NCBI GenBank assembly: GCA_003521625.1
Contig: DPHV01000022.1
Span: forward strand, 90,048 to 107,294
Length of the DNA stretch: 17,247 nucleotides
Direction of reading: 5' to 3'
DNA from: Ruminococcus sp.
GTDB taxonomy: Bacteria > Bacillota > Clostridia > Oscillospirales > Acutalibacteraceae
Below are positions 1 through 6,557 of this stretch, in pieces. Within the stretch, counting starts at the first letter, position 1. Each line of letters begins with the position of its first letter. Below the pieces are notes generated by a model, which had not been told where the DNA came from, did no database searches, and was given only the letters and a program-made list of their open reading frames with translations. Made by a program: the position numbers and the translations under genes.

Positions 1-1
1 C

Positions 2-58
2 GAGCCGACGAGCCGACGGATTACCTATGCACGAGTTGTCATCAGACGAAAGCTGTAA
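2..58 (+). CDS. C-terminal end of an EcoRI-family adenine methyltransferase (partial, enters from left edge)
   Basis: Only the last 18 residues are in the window, ending TYARVVIRRKL-stop with the TAA at 56-58. The motif YAR-(I/V)-(L/V)-(I/V)-(R/K)R recurs at the ends of the two copies that follow (TYARILVKRKL and AYARILIRRRR) and resembles the tail of EcoRI-type adenine-specific DNA methyltransferases as I recall that family. The catalytic domain would lie left of the window, so activity cannot be judged. The last 11 bases (48-58) are shared with the opening of the next copy, where the same bases are read one nucleotide later as ESCN. It could be the tail of an intact gene or simply another tail cassette. 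Confidence 0.55.
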   Translation, partial: EPTSRRITYARVVIRRKL

Positions 59-224
59 CGGAGTTATGGGAGTGCCAATCACATTCCTTGACAAATACAA
101 CCCTGAGCAATTTGAAATTGTCGGACTTGACAGGTATGTACCCGACAATCCAAGATACGGACACAGGTTTACAATCAACGGACGAGAAACCTACGCAAGA
201 ATACTTGTCAAGAGAAAGCTGTAA
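48..224 (+). pseudogene. Methyltransferase tail cassette, second copy (no start codon of its own)
   Basis: An open frame of 58 residues opens with ESCNGVMGVPITFLDKYNPE and closes with TYARILVKRKL. The GVPITFLDKYNPEQF block is characteristic of the C-terminal region of EcoRI-family adenine methyltransferases (recalled family knowledge). The copy has no ribosome site; the Met codons at 27 and 66 lack a Shine-Dalgarno and the first lies in the previous tail's DNA, so it is probably not translated alone. Its core differs from the third copy at 20 of 81 nucleotides, yet 16 of the 18 changed codons are synonymous. That is the mark of sequence kept as working protein, not of a decaying fresh duplication. 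Its final 11 bases again double as the start of the next copy. Confidence 0.6.
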
Positions 225-537
225 TGGAATTATGGGTGTACCAATCACCTTTCTTGATAAATATAATCCCGAACAGTTCGAGATAATAGGTTTATTACAA
301 TCAAGTGACGAGGAACTTGCAGGAATACCAATATTAAGAACTTATAATGAGTTTAAAGAAATGCGACAAGATATGACGTTTACCGGTAGTTCGGGTGGCA
401 AAGCAAACGGAAATCCTGTATTAAAAGGAAAATCTAAAAAAGGAAACTTTTTGTATAATGCGGTTACCGGTGAATACGTACATTCTGCTTATGCAAGAAT
501 TTTAATCAGAAGAAGGAGGAAAAAGAATGAACATTGA
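214..537 (+). pseudogene. Methyltransferase tail cassette, third copy, overlapping the endonuclease gene
   Basis: The open frame starts at the shared 11-mer (214-224) as ESCNGIMGVPITFLDKYNPE and runs 107 residues to AYARILIRRRRKKNEH-stop. It has the same opening block as the second copy, a longer and unrelated middle (roughly LQSSDEELAGIP through SGGKANGNP) and a related closing motif. An ATG at 88 lies in frame, but 88-213 is only a shadow of the previous copy, so the homologous part begins at 214. Its stop (535-537) overlaps the endonuclease start at 527 by 11 bases, and the endonuclease Shine-Dalgarno AGGAGG lies inside its Arg-rich tail codons. This suggests it is the original, translationally coupled end of the methyltransferase gene, now cut off by the copies upstream. 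No ribosome site is seen for independent translation. Confidence 0.6.
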
Positions 538-1651
538 TCCGGTATCTATAAAAGTAAGCGATATATTTGACGGTTATGTTGACAACGGTGATGACGGTGT
601 GTTTGCTTACAGTGGAAAGCTGGCTGTTCGTCCTGCTTATCAGCGTGAATTTGTCTATAATCAGGAACAGGAAGAGTCAGTTATTCACACTGTTTTAAAT
701 GGCTTTCCTTTAAATGTAATGTACTGGGTAAAGGTTGGCGATGACAGATATGAAGTGCTTGACGGTCAGCAAAGGACTTTGTCCGTTATGCAATATCTAA
801 AGCATAAATTTCAGATTACAATTGACAGCAAAAACTACTATTGGGATTCTTTGCCTGATGATAAGTACAACGCAATTATGAACTATGAATTTAAGATATA
901 TATTTGTGAGGGTACTGAATCCGAAAAGTTGGCTTGGTTCAAGGTCGTTAATATCGGCGGTGCAAAGCTGACGGATCAGGAATTAAGAAATTCGGTTTAT
1001 ACGGGCGAGTGGCTTTCAGATGCAAAAATGCATTTTTCAAAACGTAATTGTGCGGCGAAAGGCTTGGCTGACAGATATATTACAGGCGATCCTAACCGAC
1101 AGGAGTTACTTGAAAAGGCACTAAAAGGTATTTGCGAGTATCAGAATATTCAAAACATAACCGAATATATGGCTTTACATAAATCTGATAAAGACGCTGA
1201 CGAGCTTTGGCAGTATTTTCAGGATGTTATTCATTGGGTGGAAAAGATTTTTCCGAAGTATTATAAGGATATGAAAGGCTTGGATTGGTGTCATCTGTAT
1301 AATAAATATCATAACAACAGCTACAATTCAAATGAGTTTTCCAAAGAGGTAAAAAGGCTTCACGAGGACGATGAGGTTCAGAAAACCAAAGGGATTTATG
1401 AGTATCTCTTATGCAGAGAAATAGATCCGTTTGCAGGAAGACTTTTAAATTTAAGAGCGTTTGACAAGAGAGATAAGATGGCGGCGTACAGCCGACAAGA
1501 CGGAATTTGCCCTATTTGCAAACAGCATTTTGAATTTGACGATATGGAGGGCGATCACATCAAGCCTTGGAGTAAGGGCGGTCACACAATTCAGGAAAAT
1601 TGCCAGATGCTTTGTAAAGATTGCAACAATAAAAAGTCAGATAAATATTAA
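527..1651 (+). CDS. DUF262-HNH endonuclease (GmrS/ParB-like N-terminus, HNH nuclease C-terminus)
   Basis: A protein of 374 residues with two recognisable parts. The N-terminal half is a DUF262 (GmrS-like/ParB-fold) domain: PAYQREFVYN at about 36-45 and the signature DGQQRT at 79-84, which in this family belongs to an NTP-binding/hydrolysing site. The C-terminus is an HNH nuclease: zinc-knuckle cysteines C328/C331 and C363/C366 around GDHIKPW (D343, H344), GGH (353), N358 and a final N367. The frame ends 8 residues after the last cysteine, normal for a terminal HNH. AGGAGG at 514-519 sits 7 bases before the ATG. Proteins of this layout act in restriction of foreign or modified DNA (GmrSD, SspE relatives). 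Here it follows methyltransferase tails with an 11-base overlap, which suggests a restriction-modification pair. Target and partner are inferred, not shown. Confidence 0.85.
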   Translation: MNIDPVSIKVSDIFDGYVDNGDDGVFAYSGKLAVRPAYQREFVYNQEQEESVIHTVLNGFPLNVMYWVKVGDDRYEVLDGQQRTLSVMQYLKHKFQITIDSKNYYWDSLPDDKYNAIMNYEFKIYICEGTESEKLAWFKVVNIGGAKLTDQELRNSVYTGEWLSDAKMHFSKRNCAAKGLADRYITGDPNRQELLEKALKGICEYQNIQNITEYMALHKSDKDADELWQYFQDVIHWVEKIFPKYYKDMKGLDWCHLYNKYHNNSYNSNEFSKEVKRLHEDDEVQKTKGIYEYLLCREIDPFAGRLLNLRAFDKRDKMAAYSRQDGICPICKQHFEFDDMEGDHIKPWSKGGHTIQENCQMLCKDCNNKKSDKY

Positions 1652-1674
1652 TGTTAATAAAAAACAAAAAATAC

Positions 1675-1703
1675 TTGAAAAATGTTGTATAAAGCCGTAT
1701 AAT
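1675..1703 (+). promoter_or_regulatory. Sigma-A promoter of the IscU-like/GGGtGRT operon
   Basis: TTGAAA at 1675-1680 and TATAAT at 1698-1703 are separated by exactly 17 bases, 5/6 and 6/6 matches to consensus. Transcription would start near 1710, leaving a leader of about 50 bases before the ATG at 1759. No terminator hairpin was found between the endonuclease stop and this promoter. Confidence 0.8.
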
Positions 1704-1758
1704 GTAGGTGTATGAGTGTATATTTGGGCTCAACAATATATTGAAAGGAGAAGTACAT

Positions 1759-2451
1759 ATGATTTATTCAAAAGAAGTAGAAAATATGTGCACAGTTGCA
1801 AAAGGACCGCATCACGGTCCCGCACCTATCCCCGAAGAGGGCAAGTGGGTAAAATCTTACGAGATTAAAGACATTTCAGGTCTTTCACACGGAATCGGCT
1901 GGTGTGCTCCCCAGCAGGGCGCATGCAAGCTCACACTTAACGTAAAAGACGGTATCGTACAGGAGGCTCTTGTTGAAACAATCGGCTGCTCCGGTATGAC
2001 TCACTCTGCGGCTATGGCTGCCGAGATTCTCCCCAACAAGACTCTTCTTGAGTGCCTTAACACAGACCTCGTTTGTGACGCAATCAACACTGCTATGAGA
2101 AACATCTTCGAGCAGCTCGTTTACGGCAGAAGCCAGACAGCTTTCTCCGAGGGCGGTCTTCCCATCGGCGCAGGTATGGAGGATCTTGGTAAGGGACTCC
2201 GCAGTCAGGTTGGTACAATGTACAGCACAAACGCAAAGGGCGTTCGTTATATGGAAATGGCTGAGGGCTACGTTCTCAAGACTGCTCTTGACGAGAATAA
2301 CGAGGTTATCGGCTACCAGTTTGTAAAGCTCGGCAAAATGCTCGAGGACATTCGTCACGGTGTTGAGCCAAATGAAGCTTACAAGAACAACATCGGTCAG
2401 TACGGTCGTTTTGACAATGCGGCTAAGTACATTGACCCGAGAGAAGAATAA
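1759..2451 (+). CDS. IscU/NifU-like iron-sulfur cluster scaffold family protein
   Basis: A protein of 230 residues. I chose ATG 1759 because GAAAGGAG (1744-1751) lies just before it; the longer frame from a GTG at 1708 starts at the promoter's expected transcription start and has no ribosome site. ETIGCSGMTHSAAMAAEIL (about 73-91) matches the IscU/NifU core motif in which a Gly-Cys is followed by a small-residue helix. Other cysteines at 11, 49, 56, 99 and 106 could contribute ligands. It is longer than classic IscU (about 130-150 residues), with an extra C-terminal region. Family members next to GGGtGRT genes are usually annotated as iron-sulfur assembly scaffold proteins; the exact client is unknown. 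The stop is 21 bases before the next ATG, so the two genes form one operon. Confidence 0.7.
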   Translation: MIYSKEVENMCTVAKGPHHGPAPIPEEGKWVKSYEIKDISGLSHGIGWCAPQQGACKLTLNVKDGIVQEALVETIGCSGMTHSAAMAAEILPNKTLLECLNTDLVCDAINTAMRNIFEQLVYGRSQTAFSEGGLPIGAGMEDLGKGLRSQVGTMYSTNAKGVRYMEMAEGYVLKTALDENNEVIGYQFVKLGKMLEDIRHGVEPNEAYKNNIGQYGRFDNAAKYIDPREE

Positions 2452-2472
2452 TTCGGTAAGGAGGACACAACA

Positions 2473-3477
2473 ATGGCAGTAACATTTGAAAGTATGGACA
2501 GAAGAATGCCTAAAATTGAGAAGTGCCTTGCCGAGTACGGTATTGCAAATCTTGAAGAGGCAAGACAGATTTGTAACGATTTGGGCTTTGACCCTTATCA
2601 GATTGTTAAGGACGTTCAGCCTATCGCTTTTGAAAACGCAGGCTGGGCTTACACTCTCGGCTGTGCAGTAGCAGTTAAGAAGGGTGTTAAAACAGCAGCA
2701 GAGGCAGCAGAGGCTATCGGTATCGGTCTTGAAGCGTTCTGTATCCCCGGCTCTGTTGCAGAGCAGAGAAACGTTGGCAGAGGCCACGGTAACCTCGGCG
2801 CAATGCTTTTAAGAGATGAAACAAAGTGCTTTGCATTCCTCGCAGGTCACGAGAGCTTTGCAGCGGCAGAGGGCGCTATCGGTATCGCTCGTAACGCTAA
2901 CAAGGCAAGAAAAGAGCCGTTAAGAGTTATCCTCAACGGTCTTGGCAAGGACGCTGCTTACATTATTTCAAGAATCAACGGCTTTACATATGTAAAGACA
3001 GAGTTTGACTACTTTACATCTGAGCTTAAGATTGTTGAAGAGAGAGCATTCTCCGACGGTGAAAGAGCTGCAGTTCGCTGCTACGGTGCAGACGACGTTC
3101 GTGAGGGCGTTGCAATTATGCAGCACGAAAACGTTGGCGTTTCAATCACAGGTAACTCAACTAACCCCACACGTTTCCAGCACCTCGTTGCAGGCACATA
3201 CAAGAAGTGGGCTAACGAGAACGGCGTAGGCTACTTCTCTGTTGCTTCAGGCGGCGGTACAGGCCGTACACTCCACCCCGATAATATGGGTGCAGGTCCT
3301 GCTTCCTACGGTCTTACAGACTCAATGGGCAGAATGCACGGCGACGCTCAGTTTGCAGGTTCATCTTCAGTTCCTGCTCACGTTGAGATGATGGGTCTTA
3401 TCGGTATGGGTAACAACCCGATGGTAGGCGCAACAGTTGCTTGTGCAGTTGCAGTTTACGAAGGTATGAATAGGTAA
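2473..3477 (+). CDS. GGGtGRT family protein
   Basis: A protein of 334 residues carrying the motif that names the family, SGGGTGRTLHPDNMG (GGGTGRT at 260-266), plus conserved Gly/His-rich stretches such as VGRGHGNLGAMLLRDETKCF (about 101-120) and GHESFAAAEGAIG. AAGGAGGA at 2458-2465 lies 7 bases before the ATG. The molecular function of this family is not established as far as I know; its constant pairing with the IscU-like gene upstream points to iron-sulfur or redox metabolism. Codon choice is strongly biased (many GGT, AAC, ATC, CTC), as in the upstream gene, argG and argH, which suggests high expression. No signal peptide or membrane segment is visible. Confidence 0.85.
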   Translation: MAVTFESMDRRMPKIEKCLAEYGIANLEEARQICNDLGFDPYQIVKDVQPIAFENAGWAYTLGCAVAVKKGVKTAAEAAEAIGIGLEAFCIPGSVAEQRNVGRGHGNLGAMLLRDETKCFAFLAGHESFAAAEGAIGIARNANKARKEPLRVILNGLGKDAAYIISRINGFTYVKTEFDYFTSELKIVEERAFSDGERAAVRCYGADDVREGVAIMQHENVGVSITGNSTNPTRFQHLVAGTYKKWANENGVGYFSVASGGGTGRTLHPDNMGAGPASYGLTDSMGRMHGDAQFAGSSSVPAHVEMMGLIGMGNNPMVGATVACAVAVYEGMNR

Positions 3478-3512
3478 TATATTGTTGAACCTTTACGGTT
3501 AAATAAAATCAG

Positions 3513-3547
3513 CGGCAAAGCTTGTTTTCAGGCTTTGCCGTTTTATT
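3513..3547 (+). terminator. Rho-independent terminator after the GGGtGRT gene
   Basis: CGGCAAAGC (3513-3521) and GCTTTGCCG (3532-3540) form a perfect 9-bp stem with a 10-base loop, followed by TTTTATT. It ends the IscU-like/GGGtGRT operon. Confidence 0.85.
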
Positions 3548-3670
3548 ATACTAAAATTTACAAAGTAATACTTGCCGTCTGAACTTGTTTTGTATGAATA
3601 CTCAATAGCTTTTGTTTTTAAATTATGATAAAATATTGTCAGTGACTTTTAAAATAAAAGGGGTAGACAA

Positions 3671-5314
3671 ATGAAAAAGTTTTTATCGATTTTGCTGGCG
3701 GTTTTAACGCTTACCGCTTTTATGACAGGTTTTCAGGTCAGTGCGGCTTCAAAAGATTACGGAGTTGAAGGCGACTGGAAGTATGAAATTCTTGATGACG
3801 CAACGATTCGCATTGACGGATATTGCGGAAAGGAAACGGAAATTACTATTCCGTCTAAGCTTCTGGGCAGGACTGTTACCGGCATCGGAGGTTCTAATTT
3901 TTATTTTGAATGTGATAATGCCGATGTCAAGACAATGAATATTCCTGCAAGCGTTACCTATATAGGCGCAGGCACATTAAGAAGCTTGGGCTATTTAGAG
4001 AACATCAATGTTGACAGCAACAACACAAAATTCTCGTCTGTGAACGGTGTCCTTTTCAGTAAGGGCAAGTGGGTAATTTACTGTTATCCGAGAGATAAAA
4101 AAGAAACTTCCTACAAAATACCGTCTACTGTAAAAACAATAGGTGAATATGCATTTTACGATGCATATAACCTTGTAGAAATAACCATACCCAAGAGTGT
4201 AACTGAAATTCGTGAACACGGATTTGACAATACAGGCGTGACCGACGTTACAATTCCTGCTACTGTTGAAAAAATGGGTTGCGAGGCGTTTGGCGGTTTT
4301 CGTGTAAAAAAGATTACCCTTGAAGACGGTTTAAAAAGACTTGATTATTTTTCGCTCAGCGGTTTTCACATTACGAAAATTTCCATTCCTGCAAGTGTTG
4401 AATACATAGCAGATGGTGCGCTGGCAGGTCTTAGTGCTCTGCACGAAGTGACGGTCGATTCTGCTAATGAGAATTACTGTTCATACGGCGGCAATCTTTA
4501 TAATAAGGACAGAAGCGTTTTGCTGTGCCGTCCTTCGGCAAAAAGCGCAACAAGCGTAACAATAGGCTCTCCTGTCAAGAGAATAGGCTCTTATGCACTG
4601 TTCCAATCCGAAAATTTGCAGGAGGTAACCGTTAATGACGGCGTTGAGGAAATAGGCTCAAATGCTTTCAGATGGTGTTACAATCTCGAAAAAATCACTC
4701 TGCCCGATACGTGTAAAAAAATAGAAGACCGTGCTTTTGAAGAAACAGCTATAAAAGAGATAAAAATTCCGAACGGCGTAACAAAAATCGGAGGAAGCGC
4801 ATTTGAGTATTGTTATCATTTGCAGTCTGTTACAATTCCCGATTCGGTTACGGAAATAGGAGAAAATGCATTTGCAAGTACTAAACTGTCGGATGTTGTA
4901 CTTCCTGAATCCTTGGAAACGATTGGGGGCGATGCATTTCACTCTACGAGTCTGAAAAAGATTAACATACCGCCGTCTGTTAAAAAAATCGGAGCATATG
5001 CAATAGGTTATAGATGGGTAAACGGCGTCGGAACGAAGATAGAAGATTTTGAAATCTACGGAATAAGCGGAACCGAGGCTCAGAAATATGCCGAACGCTA
5101 CGATATGAAGTTTATAAGCACAGGCAATTTTTTCGGTGATGTAAATTCCGATGGAGAGATTAATATTCAGGACGCAACGGCAATTCAGAGCTATCTGGCA
5201 GGATTTACAAGTCTGACCGATTTTGAAAAAACAGCTGCTGACATAGACGAAAACGGAGAAATCAACATTCTCGACGCAACGGCATTGCAGAAAAAACTCG
5301 CAAATATAATTTAA
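3671..5314 (+). CDS. Secreted BspA-type leucine-rich-repeat protein with C-terminal type I dockerin
   Basis: A protein of 547 residues. The N-terminus is a signal peptide (MKKF, then a hydrophobic core LSILLAVLTLTAFMTGF, probable cleavage after QVSA near 25). Residues about 60-470 are LRR_5/BspA-type repeats built on units like IP-x-SV-x-x-IG-x-x-AF, interrupted twice by the NGVLFSKGK / GGNLYNKDRS type insert common in this family. Residues 489-547 are a type I dockerin: two calcium loops, D490-N492-D494-D501 (GDVNSDGEINIQD) and D524-D526-N528-D535 (ADIDENGEINILD), each followed by a helix (ATAIQSYL, ATALQKKL). The protein should be exported and docked onto a cohesin-bearing scaffold at the cell surface. 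The LRR ligand is unknown. AAGGGG (3658-3663) precedes the ATG. It is monocistronic with its own terminator; I saw no convincing promoter in 3548-3670. Confidence 0.9.
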   Translation: MKKFLSILLAVLTLTAFMTGFQVSAASKDYGVEGDWKYEILDDATIRIDGYCGKETEITIPSKLLGRTVTGIGGSNFYFECDNADVKTMNIPASVTYIGAGTLRSLGYLENINVDSNNTKFSSVNGVLFSKGKWVIYCYPRDKKETSYKIPSTVKTIGEYAFYDAYNLVEITIPKSVTEIREHGFDNTGVTDVTIPATVEKMGCEAFGGFRVKKITLEDGLKRLDYFSLSGFHITKISIPASVEYIADGALAGLSALHEVTVDSANENYCSYGGNLYNKDRSVLLCRPSAKSATSVTIGSPVKRIGSYALFQSENLQEVTVNDGVEEIGSNAFRWCYNLEKITLPDTCKKIEDRAFEETAIKEIKIPNGVTKIGGSAFEYCYHLQSVTIPDSVTEIGENAFASTKLSDVVLPESLETIGGDAFHSTSLKKINIPPSVKKIGAYAIGYRWVNGVGTKIEDFEIYGISGTEAQKYAERYDMKFISTGNFFGDVNSDGEINIQDATAIQSYLAGFTSLTDFEKTAADIDENGEINILDATALQKKLANII

Positions 5315-5323
5315 GTGTAAAAC

Positions 5324-5355
5324 AAAATCCCCCTTACGTAAAGAGGGGGATTTTT
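5324..5355 (+). terminator. Terminator, probably bidirectional
   Basis: AAAATCCCCC (5324-5333) pairs with GGGGGATTTT (5345-5354), a 10-bp stem followed by further T. The left arm begins with an A run, so on the minus strand the hairpin also ends in a T-rich tract (TTTTGTTTT). It can stop the LRR-dockerin gene from the left and the flavin reductase gene from the right. Confidence 0.85.
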
Positions 5356-5387
5356 GCGTTGAAATGAACATAAACGATAATTTGTCA

Positions 5388-5646
5388 AGTGTGGAGTTTG
5401 GAGTGTGGAGAGTGAAGTTAATGGTCGCTACGCTCCGAAGTTATAATAGTGTGTGTTGTATGGAAAGATTTGTTTGCCAAATTAAAGTTGATATATTGGA
5501 AACATTTAGTATTTCTGTGTAAGAAATACAAAAATTCACACTTGCGGCAACGCCGCATATAAATTAATTCGGGCATTAAACTTTTGAATTATTGCAACCT
5601 ATCCACTCGACCAAAACTCCACACTCCACTCTCCACACTCCAAACT
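5388..5646. repeat. MITE-like intergenic repeat, copy 1
   Basis: The ends are inverted repeats: AGTTTGGAGTGTGGAGAGTG at 5395-5414 is the exact reverse complement of 5627-5646. Inside are the shared core GGTCGCTACGCTCCGAA (5423-5439), a T-rich middle and a TGCGGC-AAC-GCCGCA hairpin near 5543. The same core and right half occur in copy 2 at 12924-13189, and the core in copy 3 at 14061-14368. It carries no open frame of note. It fills the gap between the terminator and the end of the leftward flavin reductase gene. Confidence 0.8.
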
Positions 5647-5661
5647 AATCTAAATTATGGT

Positions 5662-6171
5662 TTATTCCTTTACCATTATCTTTACAATTTCGCTGACGTA
5701 CATTTTGTGGTAGTCGTCCTTGTACCATTTCTTCACGCTGTCGCTGTCGGTTATGCTTTCCTCGTTCAGGAACTGCGCATACATTTTTTTGCATACAAGC
5801 ACAAGCTTTGCTTCCTCAAAATACGGAATGCCGTCCTCGGTGAACGCAGGAGTAAGTCCTGTTTCCTTTACCTTGTCAACATCTCTGCCGCTTTTTGAAC
5901 CGCATAGCTTAAGTGCGTCACGATAGCTTTCGTCAAAAAAGCTCATTGTGTAATAGTCGTTGTTTTCAGTAAATTCAAACGTGTATCTCTGCGGACGGAT
6001 AAACGTAAACGCTACGGGTTTGCCCCACATAATGCCGACTCCGCCCCAGCTTACGGTCATTGTGTTGAATTTTTCCTTGCTCCCGCTTGTCACAAGCGCC
6101 CAGTCGTCGCCGATAAGCTCAAACGGATTGTTGCTAATTTCCTTTGGTGTAATCTCCTTAAATGCTGACAC
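5662..6171 (-). CDS. Flavin reductase family / flavoredoxin-like FMN-binding protein
   Basis: A protein of 169 residues on the minus strand. It matches the flavin reductase-like split-barrel family: WALVTSG near 24-30, then TMTVSWGGVGIMWGKPVAFTF with an IRPQRYTFEF segment, the FMN-binding region in this family. Such proteins bind FMN or FAD and transfer electrons from NAD(P)H or from partner redox proteins; the partner is not evident here. Start is GTG at 6171-6169, supported by AAAGGATGA at 6186-6178, six bases upstream. It is monocistronic, divergent from argG, and shares the 386-bp AT-rich intergenic region that holds the ArgR-type boxes. Confidence 0.85.
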   Translation of the reverse strand: MSAFKEITPKEISNNPFELIGDDWALVTSGSKEKFNTMTVSWGGVGIMWGKPVAFTFIRPQRYTFEFTENNDYYTMSFFDESYRDALKLCGSKSGRDVDKVKETGLTPAFTEDGIPYFEEAKLVLVCKKMYAQFLNEESITDSDSVKKWYKDDYHKMYVSEIVKIMVKE

Positions 6172-6217
6172 AATAAATCATCCTTTCGCATTATAATATG
6201 CATTTTGTTTCAAATAA

Positions 6218-6245
6218 ATTATAGCAGAATTTTTCAGTTATTCAA
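6218..6245 (-). promoter_or_regulatory. Promoter of the flavin reductase gene
   Basis: On the minus strand, TTGAAT (6245-6240), 16 bases, then TATAAT (6223-6218). Transcription would start near 6211, about 40 bases before the GTG start. The ArgR-type box at 6282 lies about 37 bp upstream of the -35. Confidence 0.65.
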
Positions 6246-6281
6246 TATATGAGTTAATGATTATTTTTTATTCACTTTCAT

Positions 6282-6351
6282 TGAATAATATTCATTATAC
6301 TGCATAAATGAATGAATATTCTGAATATTCATTTTAAATGAATATATACAT
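6282..6351. promoter_or_regulatory. Cluster of ArgR-type operator boxes
   Basis: Repeated TGAAT/ATTCA half-sites: palindrome TGAATA-A-TATTCA at 6282-6294, GAATATTC at 6314-6321, TGAATATTCA at 6322-6331 and ATGAATATATACAT at 6338-6351. Arginine repressor boxes (ARG boxes; TGAAT...ATTCA type in both E. coli and Bacillus) look like this and occur in tandem. The position upstream of argG fits arginine repression. The cluster is about 140 bp above the argG -35, so a loop with the proximal box is conceivable. Confidence 0.7.
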
Positions 6352-6463
6352 TTTTCGCCCGAAAGCAGTCTTTTTCAAATAATGAGTTATTTATTTATCC
6401 GCTTAATAAGCCGTTTTTCACATAAATTCGCTTAAAATACGCCTGAAAATGCATATCCTAAAA

Positions 6464-6487
6464 TTTTTTGAATATTTATTCAAAAAA
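6464..6487. promoter_or_regulatory. Promoter-proximal ArgR-type operator
   Basis: A near-perfect 24-bp palindrome: arm TTTTTTGAATA, two central T, arm TATTCAAAAAA. It ends 3 bp before the argG -35 box (6491), where a bound repressor hexamer would block RNA polymerase. No argR gene lies in the window. Confidence 0.75.
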
Positions 6488-6490
6488 GAC

Positions 6491-6518
6491 TTGATTTTTT
6501 TGAAACAGAGTGTATAAT
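6491..6518 (+). promoter_or_regulatory. Promoter of the arginine operon
   Basis: TTGATT (6491-6496), 16 bases, TATAAT (6513-6518). Expected start near 6525, giving a leader of about 33 bases before argG, so there is no room for a riboswitch or T-box. Confidence 0.75.
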
Positions 6519-6557
6519 GTAATAGTAAATTAATTTTGGTAATCGGAGGAAATAAAA

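Noticed and set aside
88..213. Apparent N-terminal half of a 149-residue frame starting at ATG 88
   Set aside because: It is the second cassette's DNA read in another frame. Homology to the methyltransferase tail begins only at 214, and no ribosome site precedes 88.
48..224. Programmed +1 frameshifting that would join the methyltransferase tails into one long protein
   Set aside because: The offset is +1 at both junctions, but there is no obvious slippery codon or stimulating structure, and joining tails end to end would make a nonsensical protein. Recombination explains the shared 11-mer better.
1885..2787. A 300-residue open frame on the minus strand
   Set aside because: It is a Cys/Val/Leu-rich shadow across two strongly supported plus-strand genes, caused by their biased codon use. 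It has no ribosome site or known motif.
3548..3670. Promoter for the LRR-dockerin gene
   Set aside because: TAAAAT at 3629 and several TTG triplets exist, but no pair has acceptable spacing and match, so none was listed.
4658..5371. A 237-residue minus-strand frame over the LRR-dockerin gene
   Set aside because: Antisense shadow of a repeat-rich gene; Phe/Cys-rich translation without domain features, and it runs through the terminator.
6519..6557. T-box, riboswitch or leader-peptide attenuator before argG
   Set aside because: The predicted leader is only about 33 bases, with no stable stem, no T-box sequence and no Arg-rich short frame.
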